Shown here piece after piece: positions 33,708 through 42,422 of a DNA stretch of 64,000 bases. Position 1 is the first letter of the stretch. Each line of letters begins with the position of its first letter. The position numbers were made by a program, and so were the translations under genes. The notes beneath the pieces are model-generated. The model ran no database searches, was not told where the DNA came from, and saw nothing but the letters and a program-made list of their open reading frames with translations. The stretch comes from Thalassotalea algicola (lineage in GTDB: Bacteria; Pseudomonadota; Gammaproteobacteria; Enterobacterales; Alteromonadaceae). The stretch is from contig NZ_JABBXH010000002.1 in NCBI RefSeq assembly GCF_012932965.1, forward strand, positions 819,275-883,274, read 5' to 3'.

Positions 33708-35582
33708 ATGAAGTCTCGGTTATTATTTCTTCTTTTCACATTATTATTAGTTGCTAATCAAGCAAGCGGCTATTCAATTCAAGAAAAAATTAGTCAAATC
33801 TCTAGTTTAGATCCTGAGCAACAACAAATTGCTTTTCAAGAATTATTAGATGATCAAAACATATCTGTAACTGAAAAATTTGATGCGCTTAAATTTTTCG
33901 CGTTCAATCTTGTTATGGGTAATCAACTTTCTTTAGCTATGGAAAAGGCAAATCAGGCTAAAGATTTTGCAATTAAACATGGCTTACCGAGAGCCGAAGC
34001 TACTAGCAATAAACTTATTGGTATTGTGTTTTATTATCAAGGTGAGCACAAAACAGCTCTGTCTTTTTATGAAAAGGCCCTCACTTATTTCGAGGTTAAT
34101 GATGCGCCAATCGAAACAGCTAATGTACTCAATAATATTGGCTTAGTTCAAAAGCAGTTAAGTCGTTACTCTGCTGCTATAGATAGCTATAAACGAGCAG
34201 TGCCTTTATATTTGAATCATGGCTCAGAGTACGATGCGGTAGATGTAAGGTATAATATTGCAGGTTTATATCTGTCGCTAAAAAGATTTGATAAAGCGAT
34301 AGAAATCCTCAACCAATCTATTGCTTATTATCATGAGCAAAAAGCCTATTTGGACTTGGCCAGAGCGCAAGGTGATTTGGGGGTTGCTTATAAAGGAGCA
34401 GGTAATAATGTCGAAGCGCTTCAAAATATAAATAAAGCGCTCGATTATTTTTTGCAGCAAGAAGATAGCTATAATTTAGCTGCTACTCTTCATAATCTTT
34501 CCGAAGTGCATTTAAATATGGGCTTACCATTAAAAGCGATAGCGGTGGCGCAACGAGGGCTTGAATACAGTCAATTAAGTGGTCACAAGAATGCTCATGT
34601 TGGTAATTTACATGCGTTAAGTAAAGGTCACTTTTTAGTTGAAGAGTATGTTAAGGCAGAGCTTTTCATAGAAGAAGCCTTAGAGTTAGCAGATTCTATC
34701 GACTATCACACGTCTGGGAGTCCGTTAGCCATTAAAGCGCTTGTTAGCGCTAGCCGGAAAAACCCTAGTTTAGCGATAAAATTTCTAGATGAGTATATTG
34801 AGCATACACGTTTGCGTTATACCGCAGAACTTAATGAACAGTTAGCAGAATTTGAAGCACTTCAACTTAATCAAAAACTTGAATTGTTAGAGCAAAAAAG
34901 TGCGCTTAATAATCAAATTCAAGCGCAACAATCTATGGAGTTTAAATTCTCGATAGTAGCGATAACACTATTAGGTTTATTGCTTTTAGTTACCTATAAA
35001 AAAATCAAAGACTCTCAGGTTAAAAAAGAGTTGGCTTTGCAGGTTCGTAATAGGACTCAACAATTATCAGAAGCAAATAAGCAACTACTTGAATTAAGTT
35101 TGCTTGATGGATTGTCGGGCTTGCATAATAGACGTAGCTTTGAGCGCGATATTAGTAATCTGTGGTCAGAATACCATGCCGGTAATGGCAAATTTTTATT
35201 AATGCTAGTAGACGTTGATCACTTTAAAGCGATAAACGATCAGTATGGTCACTTGTTCGGTGATGAAGTTATTAAGAGTCTTGCAAGTATATTAAAAACT
35301 AATGTTAGGGCAACCGATCGCGTTTATCGCTATGGTGGTGAAGAGTTTGCTATTTTATTCACTCATCACGAACAACAAGCAGTTAAAGAAACGTTTAAAC
35401 GTATACAATACCAGCTAGAGCAACTAGAAAATATAGATGATACGTCAATTAGTGTCACTATTAGTGCTGGATTGACAGCGATAGAAGAAGCGCCTGAATC
35501 TATCAATTCGCTCATTGCAGAAACAGACAAGCGGCTATATAACGCCAAAGGTGCTGGTAGAAATCTGTTGGTTTGTAGCTAG
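33708..35582 (+). CDS. TPR-repeat membrane diguanylate cyclase (GGDEF)
   Basis: A 624-residue protein that should make c-di-GMP. A signal peptide (about residues 1-20) is followed by a periplasmic sensor of about seven tetratricopeptide repeats (roughly 45-340; KLIGIVFYYQGEHKTALSFY, NNIGLVQKQLSRYSAAIDSY). A coiled coil and one membrane helix (about 414-432) lead to the C-terminal GGDEF domain: DGLSGLHNRRSF, LVDVDHFKAINDQYGH and the active-site loop RYGGEEF (about 542-548). The product-inhibition site RxxD is present as RATD, five residues before GGEEF. Start ATG 33708 is preferred over the GTG at 33702. It is monocistronic. Confidence 0.94.
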   Translation: MKSRLLFLLFTLLLVANQASGYSIQEKISQISSLDPEQQQIAFQELLDDQNISVTEKFDALKFFAFNLVMGNQLSLAMEKANQAKDFAIKHGLPRAEATSNKLIGIVFYYQGEHKTALSFYEKALTYFEVNDAPIETANVLNNIGLVQKQLSRYSAAIDSYKRAVPLYLNHGSEYDAVDVRYNIAGLYLSLKRFDKAIEILNQSIAYYHEQKAYLDLARAQGDLGVAYKGAGNNVEALQNINKALDYFLQQEDSYNLAATLHNLSEVHLNMGLPLKAIAVAQRGLEYSQLSGHKNAHVGNLHALSKGHFLVEEYVKAELFIEEALELADSIDYHTSGSPLAIKALVSASRKNPSLAIKFLDEYIEHTRLRYTAELNEQLAEFEALQLNQKLELLEQKSALNNQIQAQQSMEFKFSIVAITLLGLLLLVTYKKIKDSQVKKELALQVRNRTQQLSEANKQLLELSLLDGLSGLHNRRSFERDISNLWSEYHAGNGKFLLMLVDVDHFKAINDQYGHLFGDEVIKSLASILKTNVRATDRVYRYGGEEFAILFTHHEQQAVKETFKRIQYQLEQLENIDDTSISVTISAGLTAIEEAPESINSLIAETDKRLYNAKGAGRNLLVCS

Positions 35583-35612
35583 CAATTTTTATTCATTCGT
35601 CATACAAGCAAA

Positions 35613-35650
35613 GGAAGAGTCCGCTTTAAATAGCAAACTCTTCCATTTAT
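35613..35650. terminator. Hairpin between convergent GGDEF and rlmI genes
   Basis: GGAAGAGT (35613-35620) and ACTCTTCC (35637-35644) are perfectly complementary around a 16-base loop and are followed by ATTTATT. It lies between two convergent stop codons and could serve both strands. The T-tail is weak. Confidence 0.6.
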
Positions 35651-35662
35651 TGCGTTCGTTGA

Positions 35663-36853
35663 CTAATTAACCTGACAAACAAAGCCTTTTAAGTAGTAAC
35701 CCTCTGGGTAATTACTTGAAACTGGATGATCAGCAGCTTGATGTAATCGTTCAACGAAATGACAGTCTTTACCTGCATCTAATGCAGCATCAGCAACAAC
35801 TTTTTGGAATAAGCTCGCATCAAGTAGACCGGAGCAACTGAAAGTTAACAATAGGCCATTTGGATTTAGCAGTTGCATTGCCAGCATGTTAATGTCTTTA
35901 TAGCCTCGGCATGCACTGGTTAGTTGTGACTTAGATTCAACAAATTTTGGTGGATCCATTATGATCATATCAAATTTTTCACCTTGCTCTTTGTATTTTC
36001 TAAGTAGCTTAAATACATCTTCTTTAACAAAGGTTACAGAAGCACTATCGAGTTCATTTACCTGTAAGTTCCTTGCTGCTATGTCAAGGGCAGGTTGCGA
36101 TACGTCGACATTGGTGACTGACTTTGCGCCAGCAGCTGCGCAATGAAGTGAGAAAGTTCCCGTATAAGAAAAGCAGTTAAGTATCTTTTTATCTTTGGCA
36201 TATTTTCCTGCCGCAATTCGAGAATCTCGCTGATCTAAATAAAACCCTGTTTTGTGTCCGGTGGCAACATCTACAATAATTTTAATACCGTGCTCTTCGA
36301 TTATTCTTTCAGTAGATGCTTTTTCATTGGCAAGCCAACCTGTTTGCTTTTCTAGGCCTTCTTTTTTCCTTACATCAACGTCTGAGCGTTCATATATTCC
36401 ACACTCTGGATAAAGTTCTTTAAGTACGTCTACAATAGTGAATCGTTGAAATTCCGCGCCGGCACTTAGAAGCTGGCAGACAATGATATCGTCATATTTG
36501 TCGATGGTAATGCCTGGCATTCCATCAGATTCGCCAGCTATTAATCGATAGCCGCTTAAACCACCTTGCTCGATGAACCAATCACGCCTTTTTTGTGCCT
36601 GTTTAAATTTTCTAACAAAAAATTCTCGATTAATTTCTTCGTTTTCTTTAAAGCTCCAAATACGAATTCGCATTTGTGATTCAGGAGAATATGCTCCTCT
36701 GGCAAGCCAGTTTCCCTTGGCGTCAAGCACTTCGACTGTTTCTCCTAACATAGGCTTACCTTTAATTTTATTTATTGCTTTTGAGAAAACCCAAGGGTGT
36801 TTTCTTCGTAAAGATTTATCTCTACCAATATTTAAAAAAATTCTTGCTGACAT
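35663..36853 (-). CDS. rlmI: 23S rRNA (cytosine1962-C5)-methyltransferase RlmI
   Basis: A 396-residue SAM methyltransferase, exactly the E. coli length. The N-terminal PUA domain ([23 protein letters not shown], then [18 protein letters not shown]) binds RNA. The Rossmann domain has [16 protein letters not shown] as the SAM loop and [12 protein letters not shown], with a catalytic-region Cys in LLTFSCSG. A longer frame upstream starts at 37003, but its extra 50 residues do not resemble the family, and the ATG at 36853 starts exactly at the PUA domain. It is divergent from the acylphosphatase gene. Confidence 0.95.
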   Translation of the reverse strand: MSARIFLNIGRDKSLRRKHPWVFSKAINKIKGKPMLGETVEVLDAKGNWLARGAYSPESQMRIRIWSFKENEEINREFFVRKFKQAQKRRDWFIEQGGLSGYRLIAGESDGMPGITIDKYDDIIVCQLLSAGAEFQRFTIVDVLKELYPECGIYERSDVDVRKKEGLEKQTGWLANEKASTERIIEEHGIKIIVDVATGHKTGFYLDQRDSRIAAGKYAKDKKILNCFSYTGTFSLHCAAAGAKSVTNVDVSQPALDIAARNLQVNELDSASVTFVKEDVFKLLRKYKEQGEKFDMIIMDPPKFVESKSQLTSACRGYKDINMLAMQLLNPNGLLLTFSCSGLLDASLFQKVVADAALDAGKDCHFVERLHQAADHPVSSNYPEGYYLKGFVCQVN

Positions 36854-36897
36854 GTGCCTATACTTAGAGAAAAGAAAAGTGTGCAAATTGTATTGAA

Positions 36898-36911
36898 ACC
36901 CTGAACAGGGT
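36898..36911. promoter_or_regulatory. 14-base palindromic element between divergent rlmI and acylphosphatase genes
   Basis: ACCCTGAACAGGGT (36898-36911) is symmetric except for the central AA. It lies in the 78-base divergent promoter region, so it may be an operator. It could also arise by chance, and no regulator is known for it. Confidence 0.35.
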
Positions 36912-36931
36912 GCAATGAAAGGAGTAGAAAA

Positions 36932-37201
36932 ATGGCAATATGCTATCTTGCTAATGTCGCAGGAAAAGTACAGGGCGTTTACTTTAGAGCCTCTTGTCAA
37001 CAAAAAGCGATTGATTTACATCTAAGTGGCTATGCAAAAAACTTAGCTGATGGCGATGTTCAGGTGCTAATGTGTGGAGAAGAAGGTAATGTGAAGAAAA
37101 TGCTTGATTGGCTAGAAGAAGGTCCAAGTCAAGCAGAGGTGGCCTCTGTTCAACACAATCAAGTGGACTACCAAACGTTTAATCATTTTTCCATTGGGTG
37201 A
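36932..37201 (+). CDS. yccX: Acylphosphatase
   Basis: An 89-residue acylphosphatase that hydrolyses carboxyl-phosphate bonds. The phosphate-binding loop [12 protein letters not shown] (residues 11-22) has the catalytic Arg, and [20 protein letters not shown] (31-50) has the catalytic Asn. The length is standard. It is divergent from rlmI. A weak hairpin, CCAG/CTGG, follows its stop near 37212-37229. Confidence 0.94.
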   Translation: MAICYLANVAGKVQGVYFRASCQQKAIDLHLSGYAKNLADGDVQVLMCGEEGNVKKMLDWLEEGPSQAEVASVQHNQVDYQTFNHFSIG

Positions 37202-37230
37202 ATTAGTATAGCCAGAATTTAATGCTGGTT

Positions 37231-37259
37231 TTGACATTTTTCATTAAAAACCGTAGAAA
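37231..37259 (+). promoter_or_regulatory. Sigma-70-like promoter of the quinone oxidoreductase gene
   Basis: TTGACA (37231-37236), a 17-base spacer and TAGAAA (37254-37259) lie 62 bases before the ATG. The -35 is perfect and the -10 moderate. Confidence 0.6.
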
Positions 37260-37321
37260 TTGTTTTGCATTTTAAATTCTGATTATTAGTATGGCTTCAC
37301 TAGAAATAAGAGAAGCCAGCT

Positions 37322-38299
37322 ATGACTACCATGCGCTTTTTAGATGTTCAAAGAGAACGTCTTTGTATAGCGAATACGACATTCCCCGCGTTATTGTCTA
37401 AACAATGCTTAATTAAAGTAAAAGCAATTGGCGTAAATAGAGCAGATATTTTACAAAGGCAAGGAAAGTACCCTGCGCCAAAAGGCGAATCTCCCATATT
37501 AGGGCTTGAAGTATCAGGAATATTAACTGAAGTTCCCAACAACAATTTGGGTTATAAAGTTGGCGATAGGGTTTGTGGGCTTGTTGCAGGTGGCGGCTAC
37601 GCGGAATATGTCGCTATAAACATCGAACATATAATCAAAATTCCAGAGCACTATTCTTTCGAACAGGGTGCTGGTATCGCGGAAGTTTTCTTAACGGCAT
37701 ATCAAAGCCTATTTTCTATAGCACAGTTAAAGCCCCAGCAAAAAGTATTAATTCACGCCGGAGCAAGCGGTGTAGGTAGTGCGGCAATACAATTAGCAAA
37801 AGCGCTTAATTGTTACGTGGTAACTACGGTAGGTAGTGATGAAAAAGCAAAAGCTTGTACAGTACTAGGGGCGGATATCACGATAAATTACCAAAAATTG
37901 GACTATGTACAATGGGCAAAGGAACATCAGTGTAATTTTGATGTCATACTTGATGTGGTCGCGGGAGAATACTTAAATAAAAACCTGAAAGTGGCTGCGT
38001 TTGACGCTCGTATAGTGATCTTATCGATGCTAGGAGGGCGATTTGCTGAACAAGTAGATATTGCTCGTATGTTGCAAAAAAGAGTTCAAATTACAGCATC
38101 GACATTAAGAAACAGAAGCGACGAATATAAAGCGATGCTAGTAAATGGCTTTAGCCATGACTTTATGTATTTACTAGAGAATAAAAGCATAATGCCAGTC
38201 ATTGATCATTGCTATACATGGTTAGCTGCTGAAGATGCCCATCAAAAAATGATGAGCAATAAGAATATCGGTAAATTAATTTTAACAATCGATGAATAG
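37322..38299 (+). CDS. NAD(P)H-quinone oxidoreductase (PIG3-like, zinc-free MDR family)
   Basis: A 325-residue medium-chain reductase. The N-terminal GroES-like domain reads IKVKAIGVNRADILQRQGKYPAPKG, typical of the PIG3/QOR class and without catalytic zinc ligands. The NADPH site is VLIHAGASGVGSAAIQLAKAL (about residues 140-160). It should reduce quinones by one or two electrons with NADPH. It is converging with the DUF1653 gene and has its own promoter. Confidence 0.92.
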   Translation: MTTMRFLDVQRERLCIANTTFPALLSKQCLIKVKAIGVNRADILQRQGKYPAPKGESPILGLEVSGILTEVPNNNLGYKVGDRVCGLVAGGGYAEYVAINIEHIIKIPEHYSFEQGAGIAEVFLTAYQSLFSIAQLKPQQKVLIHAGASGVGSAAIQLAKALNCYVVTTVGSDEKAKACTVLGADITINYQKLDYVQWAKEHQCNFDVILDVVAGEYLNKNLKVAAFDARIVILSMLGGRFAEQVDIARMLQKRVQITASTLRNRSDEYKAMLVNGFSHDFMYLLENKSIMPVIDHCYTWLAAEDAHQKMMSNKNIGKLILTIDE

Positions 38300-38321
38300 T
38301 TGGTATGGCAGCAGCTTAATC

Positions 38322-38546
38322 TCAAGATATTAGTTCAAAACGTTTCATTGTCTTCCCGTTACGTTCGATTGTTTCGTTGAACATTGCTAAAGGGCGGACC
38401 CAATACTCAGGCTCACCTGTTTTTTCTATGCTGCCATATAATGGATAATAAACTACCATATATTCTTCAGTTTCACTGTGTTTAGCAATTTGTGTGACTT
38501 GATATTCACTACCTTTAAAGTGACGATATTTTCCTGTGGAAATCAT
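38322..38546 (-). CDS. DUF1653 family protein
   Basis: A 74-residue protein that matches DUF1653: GKYRHFKGSEYQVTQIAKHSETEEYMVVYYPLYG then EYWVRPLAMFNETI. The family adopts a small beta-barrel-like fold with no known role. It is a single gene convergent with the quinone oxidoreductase gene. A strong inverted repeat (38578-38616) lies 31 bases upstream of its start. Confidence 0.9.
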   Translation of the reverse strand: MISTGKYRHFKGSEYQVTQIAKHSETEEYMVVYYPLYGSIEKTGEPEYWVRPLAMFNETIERNGKTMKRFELIS

Positions 38547-39009
38547 AAATTCAAACCTTATAGTAATTGACGGTAGTTTAACAAAAGCTATTCGTTTTAA
38601 TCATAGCTTTTGTTAATAGAACGATAATATTTGTCTTTTTTCGGTGCCTATCTGACCTTTTTCCCGTTTTTATTACTTTTTCTGACACAACTCTATTCAT
38701 TTTACGAATAATAAATATTGTGAATAATAAATATAAATACAGTTTATGTGGTTCTGTGTTTTTACTCTAATCATCCTGTAATCCTTTTAAATTCAGGTGG
38801 ATTTTTATACGAATACTTTCGGTGTTGCTATTTGCGTTACTTAATAGAGTTAGCACTCTATAAGAGTTGTTGACTTAATCTCTGCTCGTCAACAAATTAA
38901 TAATTGATAAATATCAAAAACAAAAAGCTGAACAATCAGTAATTTTAAAATCAAACGAAAAATAATAATTATAACTAGCAAATCGCTAGATGCTTTTGGG
39001 GAGAAGCGA
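38547..39009. other. 463-base intergenic region with three inverted repeats, upstream of a TonB receptor
   Basis: There is no gene. A 14-bp perfect inverted repeat (38578-38591 with 38603-38616, 11-base loop) is near the divergent DUF1653 gene. A 7-bp hairpin (ATAGAGT 38844-38850, ACTCTAT 38855-38861) and an 8-bp repeat (TTGTTGAC 38867-38874, GTCAACAA 38888-38895) lie 110-170 bases upstream of the TonB receptor. They may be operators or leader structures; no known riboswitch was recognised. Confidence 0.6.
38578..38616. repeat. Perfect 14-bp inverted repeat near the DUF1653 promoter
   Basis: TTAACAAAAGCTAT (38578-38591) and ATAGCTTTTGTTAA (38603-38616) are exact reverse complements around an 11-base loop. 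Neither side has a T-run of terminator type, and it does not lie after a gene, so it is more likely a regulatory site or a mobile small repeat. Confidence 0.6.
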
Positions 39010-41631
39010 ATGAATTCAGGCAGTAAATTCCAGCGCAATAAGATAGTGATAGCATTAACAGCATCTATGAGCCTTGTAGGTTTTTCAGCTCTAGCTGAAG
39101 ACCCAGCTTTAAAAGATGGTGAGTCAAATTTAGAACACATAACAGTTGTTGCTCAAAAGAGAGTACAAAACTTACAAGAAGTACCTGTTGCTGTATCAGC
39201 AATTTCAGGCGACCAAATGTCTGAAGCTGTTATTAAAGATATGTACGATCTGCAAAGTAATGTACCTGCACTTGGTGCATTTCAAAGCCAGAGTGCTACA
39301 AATTCAAGCTTTTCAATACGTGGGGTTGGTACTTCTTCTCAAAATTTCGGCTTAGAGTCGTCAGTAGGTTTATATGTTGACGGAGTCTATCGAGCTCGTC
39401 AAAACTCAATGATAAATAATTTGGTTGATGTTGAAGCTGTTGAAGTGTTGAGGGGCCCACAAGGTACTCTGTTCGGTAAGAACACGCCTTCTGGAGCTAT
39501 ATTATTACGCACGGTAAAGCCTAGTCATGACGGTAATGATGGCTTTATCGAAATTACAGCAGGCAATTACGGCTTAGTGAACTATGCCGGTGCAGCTTCA
39601 CTCTCAGCAATCGATGATGTGTTAGCGTTTCGTTTGACAGCTTTTGGTAGTGAAAGAGATGGTATTATTAGTGATGTGAACTTAGGTGATGATGTTGTCA
39701 ACGATAGAGACCGGTGGGGAGCTAGATTACAAGCGCTTTATACACCAAGTGATGACTTATCAATTCGCCTTATTGCTGATCATTCCGAAATCGATGAAAT
39801 ATGTTGTGGTGCACCGGTACAGCTAAGTAATTTTCAAGCGACTGAAATTCCAAATAAGTTTGGTAGTGATGCTGTTCTTCCTTCGTTAGGTGGTACCGTA
39901 TTTCCAGGTGGTGATGCTTTTTACGATAGAGAAATAGCGGTATCTTTCTTGCCAGAATCTTCAATGACTGATAAAGGCCTGTCGGCTGAAATTAACTGGG
40001 ATATTGATGATAACTATTCTTTGGTTTTTATCTCGGCCTATCGTAATTTTGAATCTTACGACAATATTGATTCAGACTTTACTGATGCAGACTTATTTGG
40101 CACTTCGAATGATTCTGAACAAAGCTCTTTCTCACAAGAAATTAGGCTTGATTATACCAGCGAAAACCTAAATGCAATTGTTGGACTTTACTACTTTTCA
40201 CAAGATTTAGATCTAGATTACAGCTTATATACAGATACATTGTTCAATCCATTCTATATGTCTAATTTTAGTGGCGCGTTAGATCCATTGTTAGGCGGAA
40301 TAGACGCTATTAGCGCATTAACGGGGGGAGCAATTGCACCTTCAGCAGAAGGTGCTCCTGCAGGAACTGGATTTGATCATATTGCCGAGCAAGAGCATGA
40401 AAGCTATGCGATCTTTGGTCAATTTGATTATAAACTTACCGACGCTTTAACCTTAACGGCAGGCTTACGTTATACCGACGAATCTAAAGACTTAAGTACT
40501 AAATTCTATGAAAATATGGCCGGTGGAACAGAGTTTCCGACAGATTTTTCGTCGATAGGTGACCCAAGTAACCCGTCAACGATAGTGCCTGGTACTTTAC
40601 TCTATAGTGCAACTGTAGCTGGTACTATGCTAGGGGCAGTTGGTCAAGGTTTGATGAGTCCATTTGATCCGGCTTTTCTTCAAGCTATTGCGCCTTTTCA
40701 AACACCAGGATGGGGATTTAAATCGCTTGGTGCGACTACTTCAGACAGACCTGATATAAATGAAACACTTGATGATGAGCAAGTAACAGGCACAGTTAAA
40801 CTTAGCTATATGTATGATGAAGATACGATGATGTACATATCTTATGGTACAGGTTATAAATCTGGCGGTACTAACACTGACAGAATTACTGCTGGCTTTA
40901 ATCCATTATTTGATGCAGAAACGTCTCAATCATTTGAGTTTGGTTTTAAGAAAGACTTTGTAGATCAGGATCTTCGCATAAACTTTGCTGCCCACCACAC
41001 AACAGTAGATGATTTTCAAGCGAATACCTTTACCGGCAATGGCTTTAATTTACAGAACGCTGGTGACTATAAAATTTCAGGTTTTGAACTTGAAGCGACG
41101 TGGTTACCGATCGACGGTATGGAAATCAACTTAACTTATGCTCTAGTTAATGCTGAATATGACAGTTTCGAGCGAGGAAATTGTTGGAATGCTTATACTT
41201 GGCATACCGGTATAATAGATCCAGGACAGGAAAGCGCAGATCCAGCTAACCCTAACCCTTATTGTAACCGCTCAGGTGATCGTCCGTCAGGTGAACCAGA
41301 AGACTCTGCAACACTAAGTGTTAAGCAAGATTTCAATTTATCAGAGTCTATTTACTCATATATCCAGCTAGATTACTCCTATACAGGTGAGATGATCTTA
41401 GATGGTAGTAATGACCCATATGCAGTCCAAGATTCATATAATGTGCTAAATGCACGTTTTTACATGAGCATTGAAAATTTAGATATGGATGTGATCCTAT
41501 GGGGACGCAATGTATTAGATGAAGAGTATATAAACCGTACTAACTTTAATACACCGCTTCAGAGCGGTAAGTTGAATGCCTATGTAACGGAACCTGTAAC
41601 ATACGGTATTACGGTGAAAAAACGCTTTTAG
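39010..41631 (+). CDS. TonB-dependent outer-membrane receptor
   Basis: An 873-residue receptor. A signal peptide ends near ALA (residue 29). The TonB-box region lies around EHITVVAQK (43-51). The plug domain includes QEVPVAVSAISGDQM, FSIRGVGTSS, VDGVYRARQNS and VEVLRGPQGTLFGKNTPSGAI. The beta-barrel ends in TYGITVKKRF with a terminal Phe. It belongs to the subgroup typical of substrate-induced catabolic clusters in Alteromonadales and sphingomonads and is not a clear siderophore type. The nitroreductase, hydrolase and DUF2855 genes follow but are separated by a terminator. The ribosome binding site is GGGGAG. Confidence 0.94.
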   Translation: MNSGSKFQRNKIVIALTASMSLVGFSALAEDPALKDGESNLEHITVVAQKRVQNLQEVPVAVSAISGDQMSEAVIKDMYDLQSNVPALGAFQSQSATNSSFSIRGVGTSSQNFGLESSVGLYVDGVYRARQNSMINNLVDVEAVEVLRGPQGTLFGKNTPSGAILLRTVKPSHDGNDGFIEITAGNYGLVNYAGAASLSAIDDVLAFRLTAFGSERDGIISDVNLGDDVVNDRDRWGARLQALYTPSDDLSIRLIADHSEIDEICCGAPVQLSNFQATEIPNKFGSDAVLPSLGGTVFPGGDAFYDREIAVSFLPESSMTDKGLSAEINWDIDDNYSLVFISAYRNFESYDNIDSDFTDADLFGTSNDSEQSSFSQEIRLDYTSENLNAIVGLYYFSQDLDLDYSLYTDTLFNPFYMSNFSGALDPLLGGIDAISALTGGAIAPSAEGAPAGTGFDHIAEQEHESYAIFGQFDYKLTDALTLTAGLRYTDESKDLSTKFYENMAGGTEFPTDFSSIGDPSNPSTIVPGTLLYSATVAGTMLGAVGQGLMSPFDPAFLQAIAPFQTPGWGFKSLGATTSDRPDINETLDDEQVTGTVKLSYMYDEDTMMYISYGTGYKSGGTNTDRITAGFNPLFDAETSQSFEFGFKKDFVDQDLRINFAAHHTTVDDFQANTFTGNGFNLQNAGDYKISGFELEATWLPIDGMEINLTYALVNAEYDSFERGNCWNAYTWHTGIIDPGQESADPANPNPYCNRSGDRPSGEPEDSATLSVKQDFNLSESIYSYIQLDYSYTGEMILDGSNDPYAVQDSYNVLNARFYMSIENLDMDVILWGRNVLDEEYINRTNFNTPLQSGKLNAYVTEPVTYGITVKKRF

Positions 41632-41644
41632 CGGTTAAAGTTAT

Positions 41645-41708
41645 GGTTTTAGAGGCATGGTAAGTAAAGGAAAACCCCAGCTTCTTTCACCGCTAAGCTT
41701 CTAAAACC
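41645..41708 (+). repeat. Long-range inverted repeat between TonB receptor and terminator
   Basis: GGTTTTAGAGGC (41645-41656) and GCTTCTAAAACC (41697-41708) pair at 11 of 12 positions around a 40-base loop. It directly precedes the terminator at 41718, so it could form the 3' stable end of the receptor mRNA or a small processed RNA. Confidence 0.45.
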
Positions 41709-41717
41709 GTATTTATT

Positions 41718-41746
41718 TTAAATGCCCTAATTTAGGGCATTTTTAT
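41718..41746 (+). terminator. Rho-independent terminator after the TonB receptor
   Basis: AAATGCCCTA (41720-41729) pairs with TAGGGCATTT (41733-41742) around a three-base loop, followed by TTT. It lies 14 bases before the nitroreductase ATG, so it would limit transcription into that gene or act as an attenuator. Confidence 0.85.
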
Positions 41747-41759
41747 TAGAGAGAAAGAT

Positions 41760-42422
41760 ATGTCTGTAAGTGAGATTCTAAACAAACGTTATTCAGTGCG
41801 CTCTTTTGAACAACGGCCTATCGAGCAAAGTCTGCTGGATGAAATATTTACTAATGCGCAATTAGCGCCGTCTAATTGTAATGTACAACCATGGCAAGTT
41901 TGTGTTGTATCGGGAAATACTAAACAAGTTTTGCAAGACAAATTTATCGGGCTATTGATGGGAGGCGCAAAACCTAACCCTGATTTTAATTGGGCGCCCC
42001 AATATCAAGGTCAGCATCGTGAACGCCAATTTGGATCCGCTAATGCGCTGTATTCGGCAATTGGAGTTTCCCGTGAAGATAAAAAAGGTCGCCATATGGC
42101 GATGCTTAGAAATTGGCAGTTTTTTGATGCACCACATGCCGCATTTTTTACTATGGATAAGTATTTAGACATTATGGGGGCAGTGGATTTGGGGATTTAT
42201 GCTCAAACGTTATCGTTAGTGCTTGCAGAGCATGGAATCAGCAATTGTATGCAAGGCGCGTTAGGTCAGTTTCCTGATCCAGTTCGTGAAGTGCTCGGAT
42301 TACCTGAAGAACGAGGCATTTTATTTGGAATGTCTTTTGGTTATCCAAAGCTTGATGCGCCAGTAAATCAAACAAGAACAGAACGAATACAATTAAGCGA
42401 TGCCGTAACGTTTTATGGCTAA
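41760..42422 (+). CDS. Nitroreductase family protein
   Basis: A 220-residue FMN-dependent nitroreductase-fold enzyme. It opens VSEILNKRYSVRSFEQRPI and LAPSNCNVQPWQVCVVSG, the standard FMN contacts (Arg of RYSVR, Ser-Asn in the loop). A C-terminal block reads DLGIYAQTLSLVLAEHGISNCMQGAL then PEERGILFGMSFGYP. It reduces quinones, enones or nitro groups with NAD(P)H. The start follows 14 bases after a terminator, so expression may depend on readthrough. The stop overlaps the hydrolase gene by eight bases. Confidence 0.92.
   Translation: MSVSEILNKRYSVRSFEQRPIEQSLLDEIFTNAQLAPSNCNVQPWQVCVVSGNTKQVLQDKFIGLLMGGAKPNPDFNWAPQYQGQHRERQFGSANALYSAIGVSREDKKGRHMAMLRNWQFFDAPHAAFFTMDKYLDIMGAVDLGIYAQTLSLVLAEHGISNCMQGALGQFPDPVREVLGLPEERGILFGMSFGYPKLDAPVNQTRTERIQLSDAVTFYG

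Noticed and set aside
35663..37003. A 446-residue reading of RlmI with a 50-residue N-terminal extension
   Set aside because: The extra residues do not resemble the family, and they run into the promoter region of the divergent acylphosphatase gene. The ATG at 36853 begins exactly at the PUA domain and gives the standard 396 residues.
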